Below, piece by piece: positions 9,021 through 18,484 of a stretch of DNA of 64,000 bases. Under the pieces are notes generated by a model that was not told the DNA's origin, did not search any database, and was given only the letters and a program-made list of their open reading frames with translations. Position numbers and translations under genes: made by a program. Position 1 is the first letter of the stretch, and each line of letters begins with the position of its first letter. The stretch is from positions 28,265 to 92,264 of the forward strand of contig DATLNM010000035.1 of the NCBI GenBank assembly GCA_035536775.1. Reading direction: 5' to 3'. The stretch is from DATLNM01 sp035536775 (lineage in GTDB: Bacteria > Actinomycetota > CADDZG01 > WHSQ01).

Positions 9021-10298
9021 TTGAGGGCGACACGATTCGCAGCACTAGCCTTGACCGTCTTCATGCTGTTCGCGGGTCAGGTGCCGGCCCAAGCGGGCCC
9101 CATGGACGATCCCTATGCACCGTCCCGGGCCGCTCTCGCCAAGGTGCCCTGCGAGGCGTCATCGGCCGTCACCGACGATGCCGGCAGCGACAATGTGAAG
9201 GCACTCAGGAAACTCCCATGGCCGGGTCCCGATGTCTCGAGTGGCGAGATCGACATCCACGGCAACGTCCTGGTTGCGTTCTACCGGGAGGCATTGGGCA
9301 ACGGGATCATCACTTACGACATCTCGGACCCTGACAAGCCGAAACAATTGGCCAAGTTCAGCACCGGCGCGAACACGCCATACGACGTGAAGATCACGTC
9401 CGATGGCAAGACCGCAGTGATCGGTTATGGGGCCGACGTCGCATCGGTCGTGGTGGGCTACGCGGGGGTCATCGCGGTGGACATCAGCGATCCCGCCCGC
9501 CCCAAGCTGACAGACGACTGGATCTCCCCGCGTCCCGGGCCGACCCAGAACGGCCACATGGTGTTCACCGAGAGGATCGACAGGCAGCACTGGGTGTTCA
9601 TCGCTCCGAACGAAGGCTCGGGTGCGTGGATCCTAAAACTCAACGGCCCTCCGGAGAAGCGAACGTTCGAGTACGTCACGGTGACGTTCCCCGTCGAGGG
9701 CGGCTTTCTCGGACCTCACGACATCTTCGTGCAGAAGGACAAGGTGCTCGACAAGTGGGTCCTTTACGCCGCCGATGGGTACCACGGGTGGCTTGCATTC
9801 GACATCTCCAACCCCGCGTCCCCGCTGCCGCTCGGAGGCTTCGCCCACCCGGCGACCGGGTACACGCACACGATCCAAGCACGCATGATCGGTGGCCGCC
9901 GGATCGTCGCGACGATCGAGGAGGTCGGCGCGAACCTCCTGAAGGTCTACGACGCGACCAACCTCGCAGCGCCGATCCCGCTGGGCGTGTGGTACCAGAA
10001 GGCTGGAACCGGCCCGGCCGAGGCGCAACACAACCTTCAGATGGTCGGCAAGTACCTCTACATCGCTCATTACGACAGGGGCTTCTACGTTTTCGATATC
10101 TCCTCGCTCGAAGGGCAGCCGTTATCGGCGGACCTGCAGCCGATGGCGCACTACATGGACGGCGAGTCGGTGATCTGGGACGTCGTTATCCGCAAAGGCT
10201 TGATGTACCTGACGAGCTACCCGACCGGCGGCGGATTGCATGTCGTGGGCTTCGGGTGTGTCACGCCCGGTAACCGAAGAGCCAACAGCACCGGCTAG
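9021..10298 (+). CDS. Secreted LVIVD-repeat beta-propeller protein
   Basis: 425 aa. A signal peptide (MRATRFAALALTVFMLFAG, cleavage near AQA-GPM) is followed by repeated blades with the LVIVD-like signature V-x-V-[DY]-D-I-S-[DN]-P: ITYDISDPDKPK, IAVDISDPARPK, LAFDISNPASPLP and VFDISSLEG. It is probably a secreted or surface propeller acting in binding or as an accessory factor. A GGAGG at 9011-9015 lies five bases before the TTG at 9021 and decides this start. The next gene begins 23 bp downstream, and the following two overlap by ATGA, so it appears to head a four-gene operon with the ceramidase-like proteins. Confidence 0.85.
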   Translation: MRATRFAALALTVFMLFAGQVPAQAGPMDDPYAPSRAALAKVPCEASSAVTDDAGSDNVKALRKLPWPGPDVSSGEIDIHGNVLVAFYREALGNGIITYDISDPDKPKQLAKFSTGANTPYDVKITSDGKTAVIGYGADVASVVVGYAGVIAVDISDPARPKLTDDWISPRPGPTQNGHMVFTERIDRQHWVFIAPNEGSGAWILKLNGPPEKRTFEYVTVTFPVEGGFLGPHDIFVQKDKVLDKWVLYAADGYHGWLAFDISNPASPLPLGGFAHPATGYTHTIQARMIGGRRIVATIEEVGANLLKVYDATNLAAPIPLGVWYQKAGTGPAEAQHNLQMVGKYLYIAHYDRGFYVFDISSLEGQPLSADLQPMAHYMDGESVIWDVVIRKGLMYLTSYPTGGGLHVVGFGCVTPGNRRANSTG

Positions 10299-10321
10299 TT
10301 GCTGCGGGAGCGGAACCCCTG

Positions 10322-13159
10322 ATGAAGCTGGGCGTTCGCGGGGCCGTCGTCCTAGCGGTGCTCGGCCAATCATTGGTGGTCGCGCTTCCCGCCGTCCCCG
10401 CTGCTGCGTCCCCCTGCGAGGGCCGCTTCTGTGTCGGAGCCGCCAGCACAGACATGACGTGGCACGTCGGCGCCGGCCAGGGACAGCTGGGCGGCGAGGG
10501 CAACGGCGTCACGGCCGACAAGTTCGATCCGTTCCATCATCAAACGAAGATGGTGCCGACCGACGGTATCCAAGCTCGCAATTTCGCCAAGGCGATCGTT
10601 GTCCAAGGCGCCGATGGCACCAAGGTCGCCTATGTCAAGACCGACCTTTACCTCCAGCAGGATGTGCTCACGCGACGTGTCGCCCAACTGATCGAAGGGA
10701 CAGACGATCTCGTCGGCGATGACTACGCGGTCGAAGGCCTCGACGGCGCTCACGTGATGCTCGGCACTACCCATAATCACTCAGCTCCGTATTACGCGAC
10801 GACCGCCGCCGGAGTCTGGGCGTTCGCGGATGCCTTCGACTTCAGGATGTTCGAGGCCACCGCTCGGCAGGTTGCGCGGGCGATCAAGGATGCCGACGGG
10901 GCAATGAGGCCGGCACGCATGGGCGCATCGGTGTCTGACTTCGATCTCGTACAACGCAACATCATCGGCCCCGGGGTCGCGGATGACGGGTCTCCCGCCG
11001 GATTCCCCAGCGACTACTTCGACGACGACCTGAGTGTGGTCCGCTTCGATGCGCTCGACGGAGAGCCGATCGCGATGATCGTGAACCTGGGCATGCACCC
11101 GGAATCGACCGACGGCGTCGACCTGATGAGCGCAGATTTCGTCGGGATGGTCGAACGCATGGTCGAGAGGACGATGGGGCGCGTCCCGGGGGCTGAGGAC
11201 GGGCCCGTTGTCGCGTGGAGTCAGGGGAGCGTTGGCGATGTGGAACCGGACCAGGCCGGGCTTGCCCATCCGATCCGTTTGGCAAGGGAATACTGGCGGA
11301 AGAACTTCGCCCAAGCGGAGCTCATGAGTCGCGACATCTCAGCCGCGGTCTTGGATACCTGGCGAGACATCAGGAACCGAACGCCGGGGATCCCGGCGCG
11401 TTTCGTACCGATGACTACGAGCGTCCCCGTCGCCATGCTCGATCATCGTTTCGCGGGCCCGCCAGGCCATCCCATCCCCACAGTGTCGAATTGCAGGACG
11501 AGCCGCCCCGGCGTTCCCGTGGTGGGCTTGCCCGACTGCGAACGTCCCGAAGAGGCTCCGGAAGAGTTCGGTACGACTATCGATCTCTTGCAGGATGCCG
11601 GGTTGCCGTTGCCCGACAATTACGGCGCAGCGGGCTACACAGGCGTACAGGAGTCACTGAGGATCCATCTTCAGGTGATGAGGCTCGGCGAGGTCATCCT
11701 CGCGTCCTGCCCATGCGAACCCATCACGGACATGGTCTTGAACCTCAAATCGCGCATCGATCGGGTAAGCGGGAACCAACGCGCGGGGTTCGTGTGGCCG
11801 TGTCGTGTCACCGACGGTGAGACGGAGTGCAACTTCCAAAGGGCCGCTCATTCAACTCCGGACTGGCGTCCCGTTTCGCCCGAGGCGGTCGAGCTCATGC
11901 GCTCCCAGGTGAACAAGGATGCGATGGGGTGGGAAGAGGACTTCGCCGCACTCGGCGGTGAATCAGAGAGCTCGGGCAAGGTCTACGGGAATTTCTCTTC
12001 CGAGGAGCTCCCTCCGACACTCGGTTACAGGCTCCCGATCATGGTCGGACAGGCGAACGATTACGTGGGCTACATCGTCACTTACCGCGAGTACATGCGG
12101 GGGGATCACTACCGCAAGGCGCTGACGGCATTCGGACCCCATACCGCCGACTACGTCAACACGCGGCTCGTCAGGATGGCCGGCGCGCTCAAGGGAGGGG
12201 AGCCTGTCGCAGATGCCTTCCTCGATCCTGCGTTCGGACCCGCCGACGAGATGCTGCAGCTTGCCAAGACGTTCACGGCTGGGACGATGGGCACAGAGGG
12301 GACCGCGGCGTATGAAGCGGCTGTCCCCGATGATGGGGGCCTTCCGGGTATCGAAAGCGAGCCGTCGCTCGTCGCCGAGCGCTTCTCGGCGGTCCATCTG
12401 ACCTGGATCGGAGGTAGCAACTGGACGGACAACCCAGTTGTCATCGTTGAGCGCAAGGTGCGTGATCAGTGGGTGCCCGCTGCGACTCAAGAGGGCGAGA
12501 TCGTCGTTACGCTCGCTTACGACAGCTACCTGTCGGCAGCTCCGCTCGAGTGGCTCACCGGAGCAAAGACCTACCATTGGACCGCGACTTTCGAGCTCTT
12601 CGAGCGAACAGTGCCGGGTGTCTACAGGTTCACCGTGGGGGGCGCGCACCGATCGGGCCGCGTACCGGTGCCTTATGAGCTCACGAGCCGCCCCTTCCGG
12701 GTGCTGCCTTGGACGGGCATCGTCGTAAAAGACCTGCGAAGGGACGCCGGCGGGGTCAGCTTCACGGTGGACGGCGTGGAAGGCCGGACCCCCGAGGAGG
12801 AGCTCGAGACCGATGACGACGCGCGCTTGTCCTCGAGGGAGGTTCACTACCCGGACAGTTACGAGGCCGGGATCCCATTCATCTCGCACGAGCTCAGCAC
12901 ACGCGACGGCGATCCGCACCGTTATTGCTACAGATGCACTTTCAGGCCTTGGGCTGATAGCGGGGTCGTGGTCCGCGCGCTTGTCACGGTCACACATGCA
13001 GACGGAACAGTCTCGGAGCTCCTGGCGGGCATGCGGGGTTCGCGATGGACGGTCGGCTATGTGCCGCGGCCCGGTGATGCGATAGTCGTGCGGCGTGGGA
13101 GTGTGATCGATGGGTTCGGGAACACCAATGGGATGGCGTCGAACGTGATCCGAGTATGA
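10322..13159 (+). CDS. Secreted neutral/alkaline ceramidase-like protein (large)
   Basis: 945 aa with a signal peptide (cleavage near AAA-SPC). The first 650 residues follow the neutral/alkaline non-lysosomal ceramidase fold: zinc-site signatures H151-x-H153 (TTHNHSAP) and H259 (NLGMHP). The catalytic signature, GDVSP in characterised ceramidases, reads GDVEP with Glu308 replacing the nucleophilic Ser, so amide hydrolysis by the known mechanism is doubtful. The C-terminal 290 residues look like beta-sandwich domains (ERFSAVHLTWIG onwards). The stop overlaps the next ATG (ATGA), indicating translational coupling to a second ceramidase-like gene. Alternative: a related amidase or lipid-binding paralogue. 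Confidence 0.75.
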   Translation: MKLGVRGAVVLAVLGQSLVVALPAVPAAASPCEGRFCVGAASTDMTWHVGAGQGQLGGEGNGVTADKFDPFHHQTKMVPTDGIQARNFAKAIVVQGADGTKVAYVKTDLYLQQDVLTRRVAQLIEGTDDLVGDDYAVEGLDGAHVMLGTTHNHSAPYYATTAAGVWAFADAFDFRMFEATARQVARAIKDADGAMRPARMGASVSDFDLVQRNIIGPGVADDGSPAGFPSDYFDDDLSVVRFDALDGEPIAMIVNLGMHPESTDGVDLMSADFVGMVERMVERTMGRVPGAEDGPVVAWSQGSVGDVEPDQAGLAHPIRLAREYWRKNFAQAELMSRDISAAVLDTWRDIRNRTPGIPARFVPMTTSVPVAMLDHRFAGPPGHPIPTVSNCRTSRPGVPVVGLPDCERPEEAPEEFGTTIDLLQDAGLPLPDNYGAAGYTGVQESLRIHLQVMRLGEVILASCPCEPITDMVLNLKSRIDRVSGNQRAGFVWPCRVTDGETECNFQRAAHSTPDWRPVSPEAVELMRSQVNKDAMGWEEDFAALGGESESSGKVYGNFSSEELPPTLGYRLPIMVGQANDYVGYIVTYREYMRGDHYRKALTAFGPHTADYVNTRLVRMAGALKGGEPVADAFLDPAFGPADEMLQLAKTFTAGTMGTEGTAAYEAAVPDDGGLPGIESEPSLVAERFSAVHLTWIGGSNWTDNPVVIVERKVRDQWVPAATQEGEIVVTLAYDSYLSAAPLEWLTGAKTYHWTATFELFERTVPGVYRFTVGGAHRSGRVPVPYELTSRPFRVLPWTGIVVKDLRRDAGGVSFTVDGVEGRTPEEELETDDDARLSSREVHYPDSYEAGIPFISHELSTRDGDPHRYCYRCTFRPWADSGVVVRALVTVTHADGTVSELLAGMRGSRWTVGYVPRPGDAIVVRRGSVIDGFGNTNGMASNVIRV

Positions 13160-14952
13160 GAACGAGCATAGGTCGCTCCCGCGTCGGGCAGCTCTTCGTC
13201 AGCGCGGCTGTCGGTGCCCTGTGCGTTGGGGTGGCCGCGGCCGGAACGATCGCAGCTACTTCCGTCCTGCAGGCCACTCCGGAAGTAGCGAGGACATCCC
13301 CGCCGCGCCCGTCTTCGAGCGCGGCGACGGCCGCTCGTCTCAGTCTTCCGCGCGGGATCCGGGAGTCGATCTCTCCGCAGGACATCCCAATGACGGCCGG
13401 CATGAAGGTGTCGGCGCCGAGCGGCACGAGGCTTCCGGCCGGCCGGTTCCTGGTAGGCGCCAGTCGCGCCAGCCTGTTCCCCGCTCCGTTGGTGTTCGGC
13501 GGCTCGAAGTGGGAGACATCCGCGTGTACCAGTCTCGACAACCAGAACATCGAGTCGGACCACATCATCCCGCCCGTCGACCCGGCGGATCCCATTGGCA
13601 CCCTCGACGAGATCAAGAGCTGGCCCGCGTCCTCACCCGACTGCATCTATCTGGGAGGTTTCGGGATCGGCCCTGCCAGACCCGCAGAGAGGGTCGGCCG
13701 AGGCGGTGTCTGGGTGCGCACGATTGCGATCTCGAACGGCGAGAAGACTTTCATCTACGGCATCGCGGACACCGTGGGTTGGTTCGCGCGCTACGACTCC
13801 ACGATCTGTGCCGACTGCGGGATCCTCGACGTCCGCCTGAAGCTGTCCGACGAGCTGGGCGTGGACGTCGGCAACGTCGTGATCGGATCGACGCACACCC
13901 ATGCCGGGGCGGATACCTATGGCGGCTGGGGAGGGATCCCAGACTGGTATCGCGCTCAGATACGCGACGCTGCGATAGCGTCCGCGAAGCAAGCGATCGT
14001 CAACCTGCGACCGGCATCGCTCACGGTCGGCGAGGTCCACCTCCGGAACCGAAGCAACGAACGCCGTGACACCTACTACTCCACCGTCGACACCGGTGCT
14101 ACGTGGTTGCAAGCGCGTGCCTTCGCCGACCCGCGACGGATTATCGCGACGTGGGCCACCTTCGCAGGTCATCCCACGATCGTCGGCGCGCCGATCTTGC
14201 ATGCGGATTGGCCCGGCGCGGTGGCGCGCTCATTCGAGCGCCGGTTCGGCGGTGTCGGCATCATGTTCGAGGGGGGGTTGGGCAATGCCTCCATCTCAGG
14301 CGTTGGCGTGGAGGGCGACGATGAAGAAACCGTCGCCGAGAAAACAGGCAGCGCGATCGCCGGTGATGTGGCTCGCTCGATCAGGTCGGGGTCTCGTGTG
14401 ACCTCGAATGACATGATCGCCGCATCGAAAGACATCGAACACCCTGCGATGACGAATCCTGGGTTGCTGACGCTTGCGAGCGTTGGCCTCTTCGATCGTG
14501 AGTTCACGCCGCCGACCCTCGGGGCGGGGCCTCCAGCCGTCTACTACTGGTCGAAGAAGGGCGAGCTCTCTTCGAGCGGTGAGGACAACGATCCGGAGCC
14601 GGCCGGCGAGTCCACGCGGGGGTGCGTGTCGTCCGGGGTGACGATCAAGACCGTTGCCGGCGCCCACAGGATCGGCTCGCTCATCATCGCGTTCGCTCCG
14701 GGGGAGATCTTCTCGAACGTCGCCGAGGTCGTTAAGGAGCGTGTCGACTGGTCGGAAGTAACGATGGTTCTCGGCCAGTCGAACGACGCGCTCGGATACA
14801 TCATCCAGAGTTTCGAATTCGATGTTCTCGCGAACGCGGCCACCGAATACGGGACTCAGACGGGCGAGTACGAAGAGGTCTTCGCTGCCGATAGGTGTAT
14901 CGGCGATCACGTGCTCGAGACCATATTGGAAGCGTCCGAAGAGCTTCGATGA
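13156..14952 (+). CDS. Secreted ceramidase-like protein (small paralogue)
   Basis: 598 aa, N-terminal signal/anchor segment (residues 12-36), then a Pro/Ser-rich stretch. The ceramidase-like zinc motif is present as STHTHAGAD (H247, H249) with a later TFAGHPTIVG His. The region matching GDVSP reads GLGNASIS, keeping a Ser but not the Asp, so it is diverged from characterised ceramidases. VLGQSNDALGYI near the C-terminus matches the GQANDYVGYI of the upstream paralogue, supporting common ancestry. Overlaps both neighbours by ATGA (13156-13159 and 14949-14952), so the three are translationally coupled. Extracellular lipid or amide hydrolysis is a guess. Confidence 0.72.
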   Translation: MRTSIGRSRVGQLFVSAAVGALCVGVAAAGTIAATSVLQATPEVARTSPPRPSSSAATAARLSLPRGIRESISPQDIPMTAGMKVSAPSGTRLPAGRFLVGASRASLFPAPLVFGGSKWETSACTSLDNQNIESDHIIPPVDPADPIGTLDEIKSWPASSPDCIYLGGFGIGPARPAERVGRGGVWVRTIAISNGEKTFIYGIADTVGWFARYDSTICADCGILDVRLKLSDELGVDVGNVVIGSTHTHAGADTYGGWGGIPDWYRAQIRDAAIASAKQAIVNLRPASLTVGEVHLRNRSNERRDTYYSTVDTGATWLQARAFADPRRIIATWATFAGHPTIVGAPILHADWPGAVARSFERRFGGVGIMFEGGLGNASISGVGVEGDDEETVAEKTGSAIAGDVARSIRSGSRVTSNDMIAASKDIEHPAMTNPGLLTLASVGLFDREFTPPTLGAGPPAVYYWSKKGELSSSGEDNDPEPAGESTRGCVSSGVTIKTVAGAHRIGSLIIAFAPGEIFSNVAEVVKERVDWSEVTMVLGQSNDALGYIIQSFEFDVLANAATEYGTQTGEYEEVFAADRCIGDHVLETILEASEELR

Positions 14953-16124
14953 ACAAGGCTCGCCTCACGGCGATGCTCGTGCTTGTCTTTGTGACGATCA
15001 CATGCCATGTGGGTTCCTCGAGCGCGCAGTCGGTTCCCGGGACCTGGCTCGCGGGAGATCTTCATGTCCATACGACTTACTCCCATGACTCCTACGGGGG
15101 GCCGTCGGACACGAACACCGGACCCGAGGAGGTTTACACGCTTGGTCAATCCGTGGAGGCCCAGTTCACGATCGCCTCGGTGCGAGGCCTCGACTACCTC
15201 GCCATTACCGATCACGACGACATCACGTCTCAGTCCGATCCGGAGTGGGGGGCCGGGGGAGTCATCGCGATCCCGGGATACGAGATCTCACTCGAGGGGC
15301 ACGCGCAGATGCTCGGGGCAACGAAGATCTATCCGAAGGGGGACGATCTCCTCTCGGTGCGTCAGCTCGCCGCTGCGATCCGGGGCGCGAAGGGCATCTT
15401 TCAGGTGAACCATCCTGCGAACGGATCGACCGACTGGCCCCACGACACTGATTGGAGTTACGGATATACCGTCAAGCCCGACACGGTCGAGGTCTGGAAC
15501 ATCTCGCGTCTCTACCAACCCCCTATGCCATCGGGTTCGTCGAACGATGACGCGATCGCGTATTGGGAGGGGTGGCTCGACCGGGGCGCGCGTATCGGGG
15601 CGACCGGCGGAAGCGACAACCATTGGGTGAGTACGGCTGCGCTTCAAGGGCCTGGCCAACCGACAACGTGGGTGTTCGCGGAAGACACCACGATGGCGGC
15701 AGTGCTCGAGGGGCTAGAGCGCGGCAGAACATTCATCTCGAGCCAACCCCCGGCGTACTCCGGCACGGAGCTCTATCTCGAGGGTGATGTCCGCAGAGAC
15801 GGTTCGTGGGCGGCGATGGTGGGCGACGTCGTGGATCGCGAGGTACCGCTGCGTGTGCGCGTTCTCGGCGCGCCCGGGGCGATGCTGCGCGTCGTGGGTG
15901 ATGGAGGTGAGGAGTGGTTCGACCCGGTTCTAGTAAATGGGGCGACTTTTGAGCATGTCTTTGATGCTCCGAGCGTGGCAACGTGGGTGCGTGCGGAGGT
16001 GTTTTACCCGGATCTAGAAGGTCCCCGCGAGCTCACTTGTGAAGACCTCGTCGGGAGCGAGACGACCTACTGTCGCAACCAGCTGGCGGTCATGGCGATG
16101 ACCTCAGCGATCTTCCTGCGCTAG
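14949..16124 (+). CDS. Secreted CehA/McbA-type PHP-domain metallohydrolase
   Basis: 391 aa with a signal peptide (cleavage near SSA-QSV). The PHP domain begins at GDLHVHTTYSHDS (D37, H39, H41), followed by AITDHDD and GGSDNHW, the metal-binding set of the PHP family. CehA/McbA relatives are esterase/phosphoesterase-like hydrolases and are often exported. A beta-rich C-terminal domain (about 290-391) follows. ATGA overlap with the ceramidase-like gene fixes the start and ties it to that operon; the set could process an extracellular amide, ester or phosphodiester substrate in steps (inference). Confidence 0.83.
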   Translation: MNKARLTAMLVLVFVTITCHVGSSSAQSVPGTWLAGDLHVHTTYSHDSYGGPSDTNTGPEEVYTLGQSVEAQFTIASVRGLDYLAITDHDDITSQSDPEWGAGGVIAIPGYEISLEGHAQMLGATKIYPKGDDLLSVRQLAAAIRGAKGIFQVNHPANGSTDWPHDTDWSYGYTVKPDTVEVWNISRLYQPPMPSGSSNDDAIAYWEGWLDRGARIGATGGSDNHWVSTAALQGPGQPTTWVFAEDTTMAAVLEGLERGRTFISSQPPAYSGTELYLEGDVRRDGSWAAMVGDVVDREVPLRVRVLGAPGAMLRVVGDGGEEWFDPVLVNGATFEHVFDAPSVATWVRAEVFYPDLEGPRELTCEDLVGSETTYCRNQLAVMAMTSAIFLR

Positions 16125-16160
16125 ACGTTTTGAGCTGTCCCGTCCGGGTAAGCGGCGGCG

Positions 16161-16283
16161 ATGAGATTCGGTAACTGGGAGGTCCGACCGCTCGGCGGAG
16201 GCATGGGGTGCCTCATGATGCTGCTCATCTCCGTCGGGGCTTCCGTTCTGGGAACGGTCCTTCTCAACCTCTTGCTGCGCTGA
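16161..16283 (+). CDS. 40-residue single-span membrane protein
   Basis: Reads MRFGNWEVRPLGGGMG, then one hydrophobic segment (about residues 17-39) and ends at TGA 16281-16283. The N-terminal motif is, from memory, typical of a small conserved membrane protein family in actinobacteria with no known function. It starts 36 bp after the PHP gene on the same strand. It would be missed by a 60-codon cutoff. Confidence 0.6.
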   Translation: MRFGNWEVRPLGGGMGCLMMLLISVGASVLGTVLLNLLLR

Positions 16284-16293
16284 ACGTGCGCGG

Positions 16294-16449
16294 TTAGACG
16301 TTGATGAACGCCCCGGTGAGGTCGAGGACCCTCTCGGAAGAGATGTTGTTTCGGACGCCGTCGACGATCTCTAGTTGGCAATCCAGAGCGATCGCACTTC
16401 GGCGGAGGAGTTCGAGGTCCGGGTCGGACGCCGACACGACGAGGGTCAT
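16294..16449 (-). CDS. Short hypothetical protein
   Basis: 51 aa from an ATG preceded by AGG at six bases. Reads MTLVVSASDPDLELLRRSAI and ends DLTGAFINV. The frame is open to 16524, but the upstream part is less convincing. It is loosely reminiscent of the small alpha/beta EACC1-type effector-associated proteins, which is not a firm assignment. It lies 79 bp downstream of the exported EEP-family gene. Confidence 0.4.
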   Translation of the reverse strand: MTLVVSASDPDLELLRRSAIALDCQLEIVDGVRNNISSERVLDLTGAFINV

Positions 16450-16528
16450 CTCATACCTGCTTTCTTGTGGCCGGAATGTCGTCCTCAGATTGCTTTGTCG
16501 GAGTGAAGAAGCACATAGCCTCAAATAG

Positions 16529-17491
16529 CTACTTTTGCTGGTCCGACTGGGGGACGGCCACGACGGCCCAGCGGAAGCGGTGGTCCGAGTAGAAGTAGCC
16601 GTGTCGTCGTGCGGCCTTCGCCTCGTAGTACTGGTCGAGACCCGCGTTGACGAGGTTGCCGGTGGTCATGATGAAGTCCGGCCCTCCGATCTTGGTGATC
16701 TCCCAAACCGCGTCCCGGTACTCATAGGGCGACCGCGTGATCCCTGTGAGCCATGGTGAATACGAGTGCTCCGCCTGGTCGTCTCGTTCGCCTCGAGTGG
16801 CATTGAAGTCTCCGCCGATGGCCGCCATCGAGGCGTTCCATTTCCCGGCTTGGACTTGCAGGACGTCTGCCGTTCTCAGTACCCAGCGGCGCTTGTACTC
16901 GTCGGCGAGCTGCTCGGTTCGCAGGAAGGACTTCTGTACATAGTGGGTGCTGGCGACGCTTATCCGAGCTGCTCCGTCTAACTCCCCGACTGTCGCGAAC
17001 GCATGGTGACGAACGCGCACGCGCTCGGAAGGAGCTGCATCCGCACGTGGGTACGAGGTACGGATCGTTCCTGTGGTGCCCTTGGTCTCCATGGTGGTGG
17101 TGTTGATCAGGATGCCCGACTCCCGGTCGATGATCCGATCGTCCATCTCGACCCACGGGGGGTCACCGGGCTTGACGATGGTGACGAACCGATGACCGGT
17201 CTGCTTCCTGAGCAACGACGCGACGGCGCTGGTCGTCGAGCGTCTGACCTCTTGTAGTAAGAGGACATCAGGGACATAAGGGACTTGATCGAGGAGCCGC
17301 CGTACGTACTCCTCCATGTCCGAGGTGTCGGCAACGTCGGCTTGGCCGAACGCCTCTTGGAGATTCGTGGTTATCACGAGGATCTCGCCGGCGGGACTCT
17401 TTCCGAGCGACGCGGCCGCCGAGGCTGTGGTGGTCGCACCTGCCGCGAAGAGCGTTGCGAGGAGGAGTGTGCCTAAGAGAGCTCTTTTCAT
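16529..17491 (-). CDS. Secreted endonuclease/exonuclease/phosphatase-family protein
   Basis: 320 aa with a signal peptide (MKRALLGTLLLATLF, cleavage near ASA-AAS). EEP-fold motifs in order: TTNLQEA, LLLQEVRR (metal-binding Glu), VASTHYVQ (catalytic His region), GGDFNATRG (Asp/Asn) and YSDHRFRW (general-base Asp-His). All active-site positions look intact, so it should be a metal-dependent extracellular nuclease or phosphodiesterase/phosphatase; sphingomyelinase-like relatives also share this fold, which is suggestive beside ceramidase-like genes but unproven. Start 17491 is preferred over 17527 because it begins the signal peptide. Confidence 0.85.
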   Translation of the reverse strand: MKRALLGTLLLATLFAAGATTTASAAASLGKSPAGEILVITTNLQEAFGQADVADTSDMEEYVRRLLDQVPYVPDVLLLQEVRRSTTSAVASLLRKQTGHRFVTIVKPGDPPWVEMDDRIIDRESGILINTTTMETKGTTGTIRTSYPRADAAPSERVRVRHHAFATVGELDGAARISVASTHYVQKSFLRTEQLADEYKRRWVLRTADVLQVQAGKWNASMAAIGGDFNATRGERDDQAEHSYSPWLTGITRSPYEYRDAVWEITKIGGPDFIMTTGNLVNAGLDQYYEAKAARRHGYFYSDHRFRWAVVAVPQSDQQK

Positions 17492-17594
17492 ACGATGTGG
17501 GTCGTCGCGCTGGACGCGCCGCTCCATAGTTCAGCGCGGTCATCCTGAATAGCTCATTGGCGAGCATCTAAGATGGCCCGGTGGAGGCGGCGGG

Positions 17595-18086
17595 GTGTTA
17601 AAGACGGCGGGGAGGCTCGCGCTCCTCGGCATCGTCGCTGCTTGTGCTTTCATCTTCGACAGGGAGGGGTGGGCCGGCCTCGTCGGTCTCTCGGCATGGG
17701 CCGCTCTTTTGACGACCTTCGGTGCGATGGTCGACTGGCGGAGAGAGCCGCGTCCCACGGCCGACATGTTCCTTCTGCTGGCGTTATCAGCATCGATCAC
17801 CATCGCAGCAGGAGGTTTGGGTTTTCTCCTGTGGCACCGGTCGGTCGGAGCTACGGTCGCCGTCATCGTGTGCATCTTCGTGATGACCAAGGTTCTGATC
17901 GATTTCGTTAACCGTCCGCTTCCCTGGGAGAAGGCCGCGGCGGAGCGTGCCAAACGTGCCCCGGCGCGTCCGGCCCCGGCCCGACAGCCTGGCCCCGCAC
18001 CGGCACCAGCAGACGCCATGGCCGATTTCGACGTCGACGACATGAAGATCGAGATCCTCCCCCGCGAGAAACGCGAAGAGGTGTAA
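17595..18086 (+). CDS. Three-span membrane protein with charged tail
   Basis: 163 aa, GTG start with a GGAGG-like run just upstream. Hydrophobic segments at about 5-20, 28-45, 58-80 and 84-103 are followed by a Pro/Ala-rich cytoplasmic tail ending in MKIEILPREKREEV. No domain recognised. It is 50 bp upstream of another small membrane protein and divergent from the EEP gene. Confidence 0.6.
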   Translation: MLKTAGRLALLGIVAACAFIFDREGWAGLVGLSAWAALLTTFGAMVDWRREPRPTADMFLLLALSASITIAAGGLGFLLWHRSVGATVAVIVCIFVMTKVLIDFVNRPLPWEKAAAERAKRAPARPAPARQPGPAPAPADAMADFDVDDMKIEILPREKREEV

Positions 18087-18136
18087 CCGGAGGGCGTCCC
18101 TGTAGGCTAGGCACCACGACTTGAAAGAGGAGGGGG

Positions 18137-18397
18137 ATGATGGCCTCACGCGGTTTCAACGGAGGAGTAGTAACGGCGGGGGTCTTCCTCGTTGCGTTGG
18201 GCGTGTTCTTCCTGCTTCTCGAAGCGGGCATCGTCGAACTGGACATCAAGTACGTCGCCCCCGCGGTGTTGATCGTTCTGGGCCTATGGATCGTCATGCG
18301 CGGCCTGCGCGTCGGACCGACTCCCACGAAACAGGACATCCCTAACGACGGCAGTTTCGAGACGTACCGGCCGCGCAGGCCTCCGCCCACGCCCTAG
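18137..18397 (+). CDS. Small LiaF-like/DUF5668-like membrane protein
   Basis: 86 aa, two hydrophobic segments (about 9-27 and 37-55) separated by a short polar turn, with a Pro/Arg tail. The arrangement resembles the LiaI/LiaF-type transmembrane region or DUF5668, found next to cell-envelope stress genes. A strong GAGGAGGGG precedes the ATG; the second ATG at 18140 is equally possible. Confidence 0.6.
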   Translation: MMASRGFNGGVVTAGVFLVALGVFFLLLEAGIVELDIKYVAPAVLIVLGLWIVMRGLRVGPTPTKQDIPNDGSFETYRPRRPPPTP

Positions 18398-18430
18398 GCG
18401 TCCACCTCCTCGGCAACTTCGACCTCACCA

Positions 18431-18446
18431 CTTCCGATCGCGGAAG
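18431..18446 (+). terminator. Short inverted repeat downstream of 18137-18397
   Basis: CTTCCG / CGGAAG with a 4-nt ATCG centre, 33 bp past the stop. No T-tract; could be a weak terminator or a protein-binding site. Confidence 0.25.
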
Positions 18447-18462
18447 CCGCGCGCGCCTGACA

Positions 18463-18484
18463 GAAATAGTCATTTCGGGCTATT
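18463..18484. promoter_or_regulatory. Palindrome cluster upstream of the LPFTG gene
   Basis: GAAAT-AGTC-ATTTC overlaps AATAG / CTATT, about 60 bp before the ATG at 18545. A similar symmetric site (CGTAGT / ACTACG) stands about 50 bp before the other LPFTG gene at 29958. A shared regulator is possible, but the two sequences are only loosely alike. Confidence 0.3.

Noticed and set aside
11963..12997. 344-codon antisense frame
   Set aside because: Lies fully within the ceramidase-like gene and has no family motif.
10322..13159. Confident ceramidase activity
   Set aside because: The catalytic Ser is Glu in GDVEP; only the fold-level label is kept.
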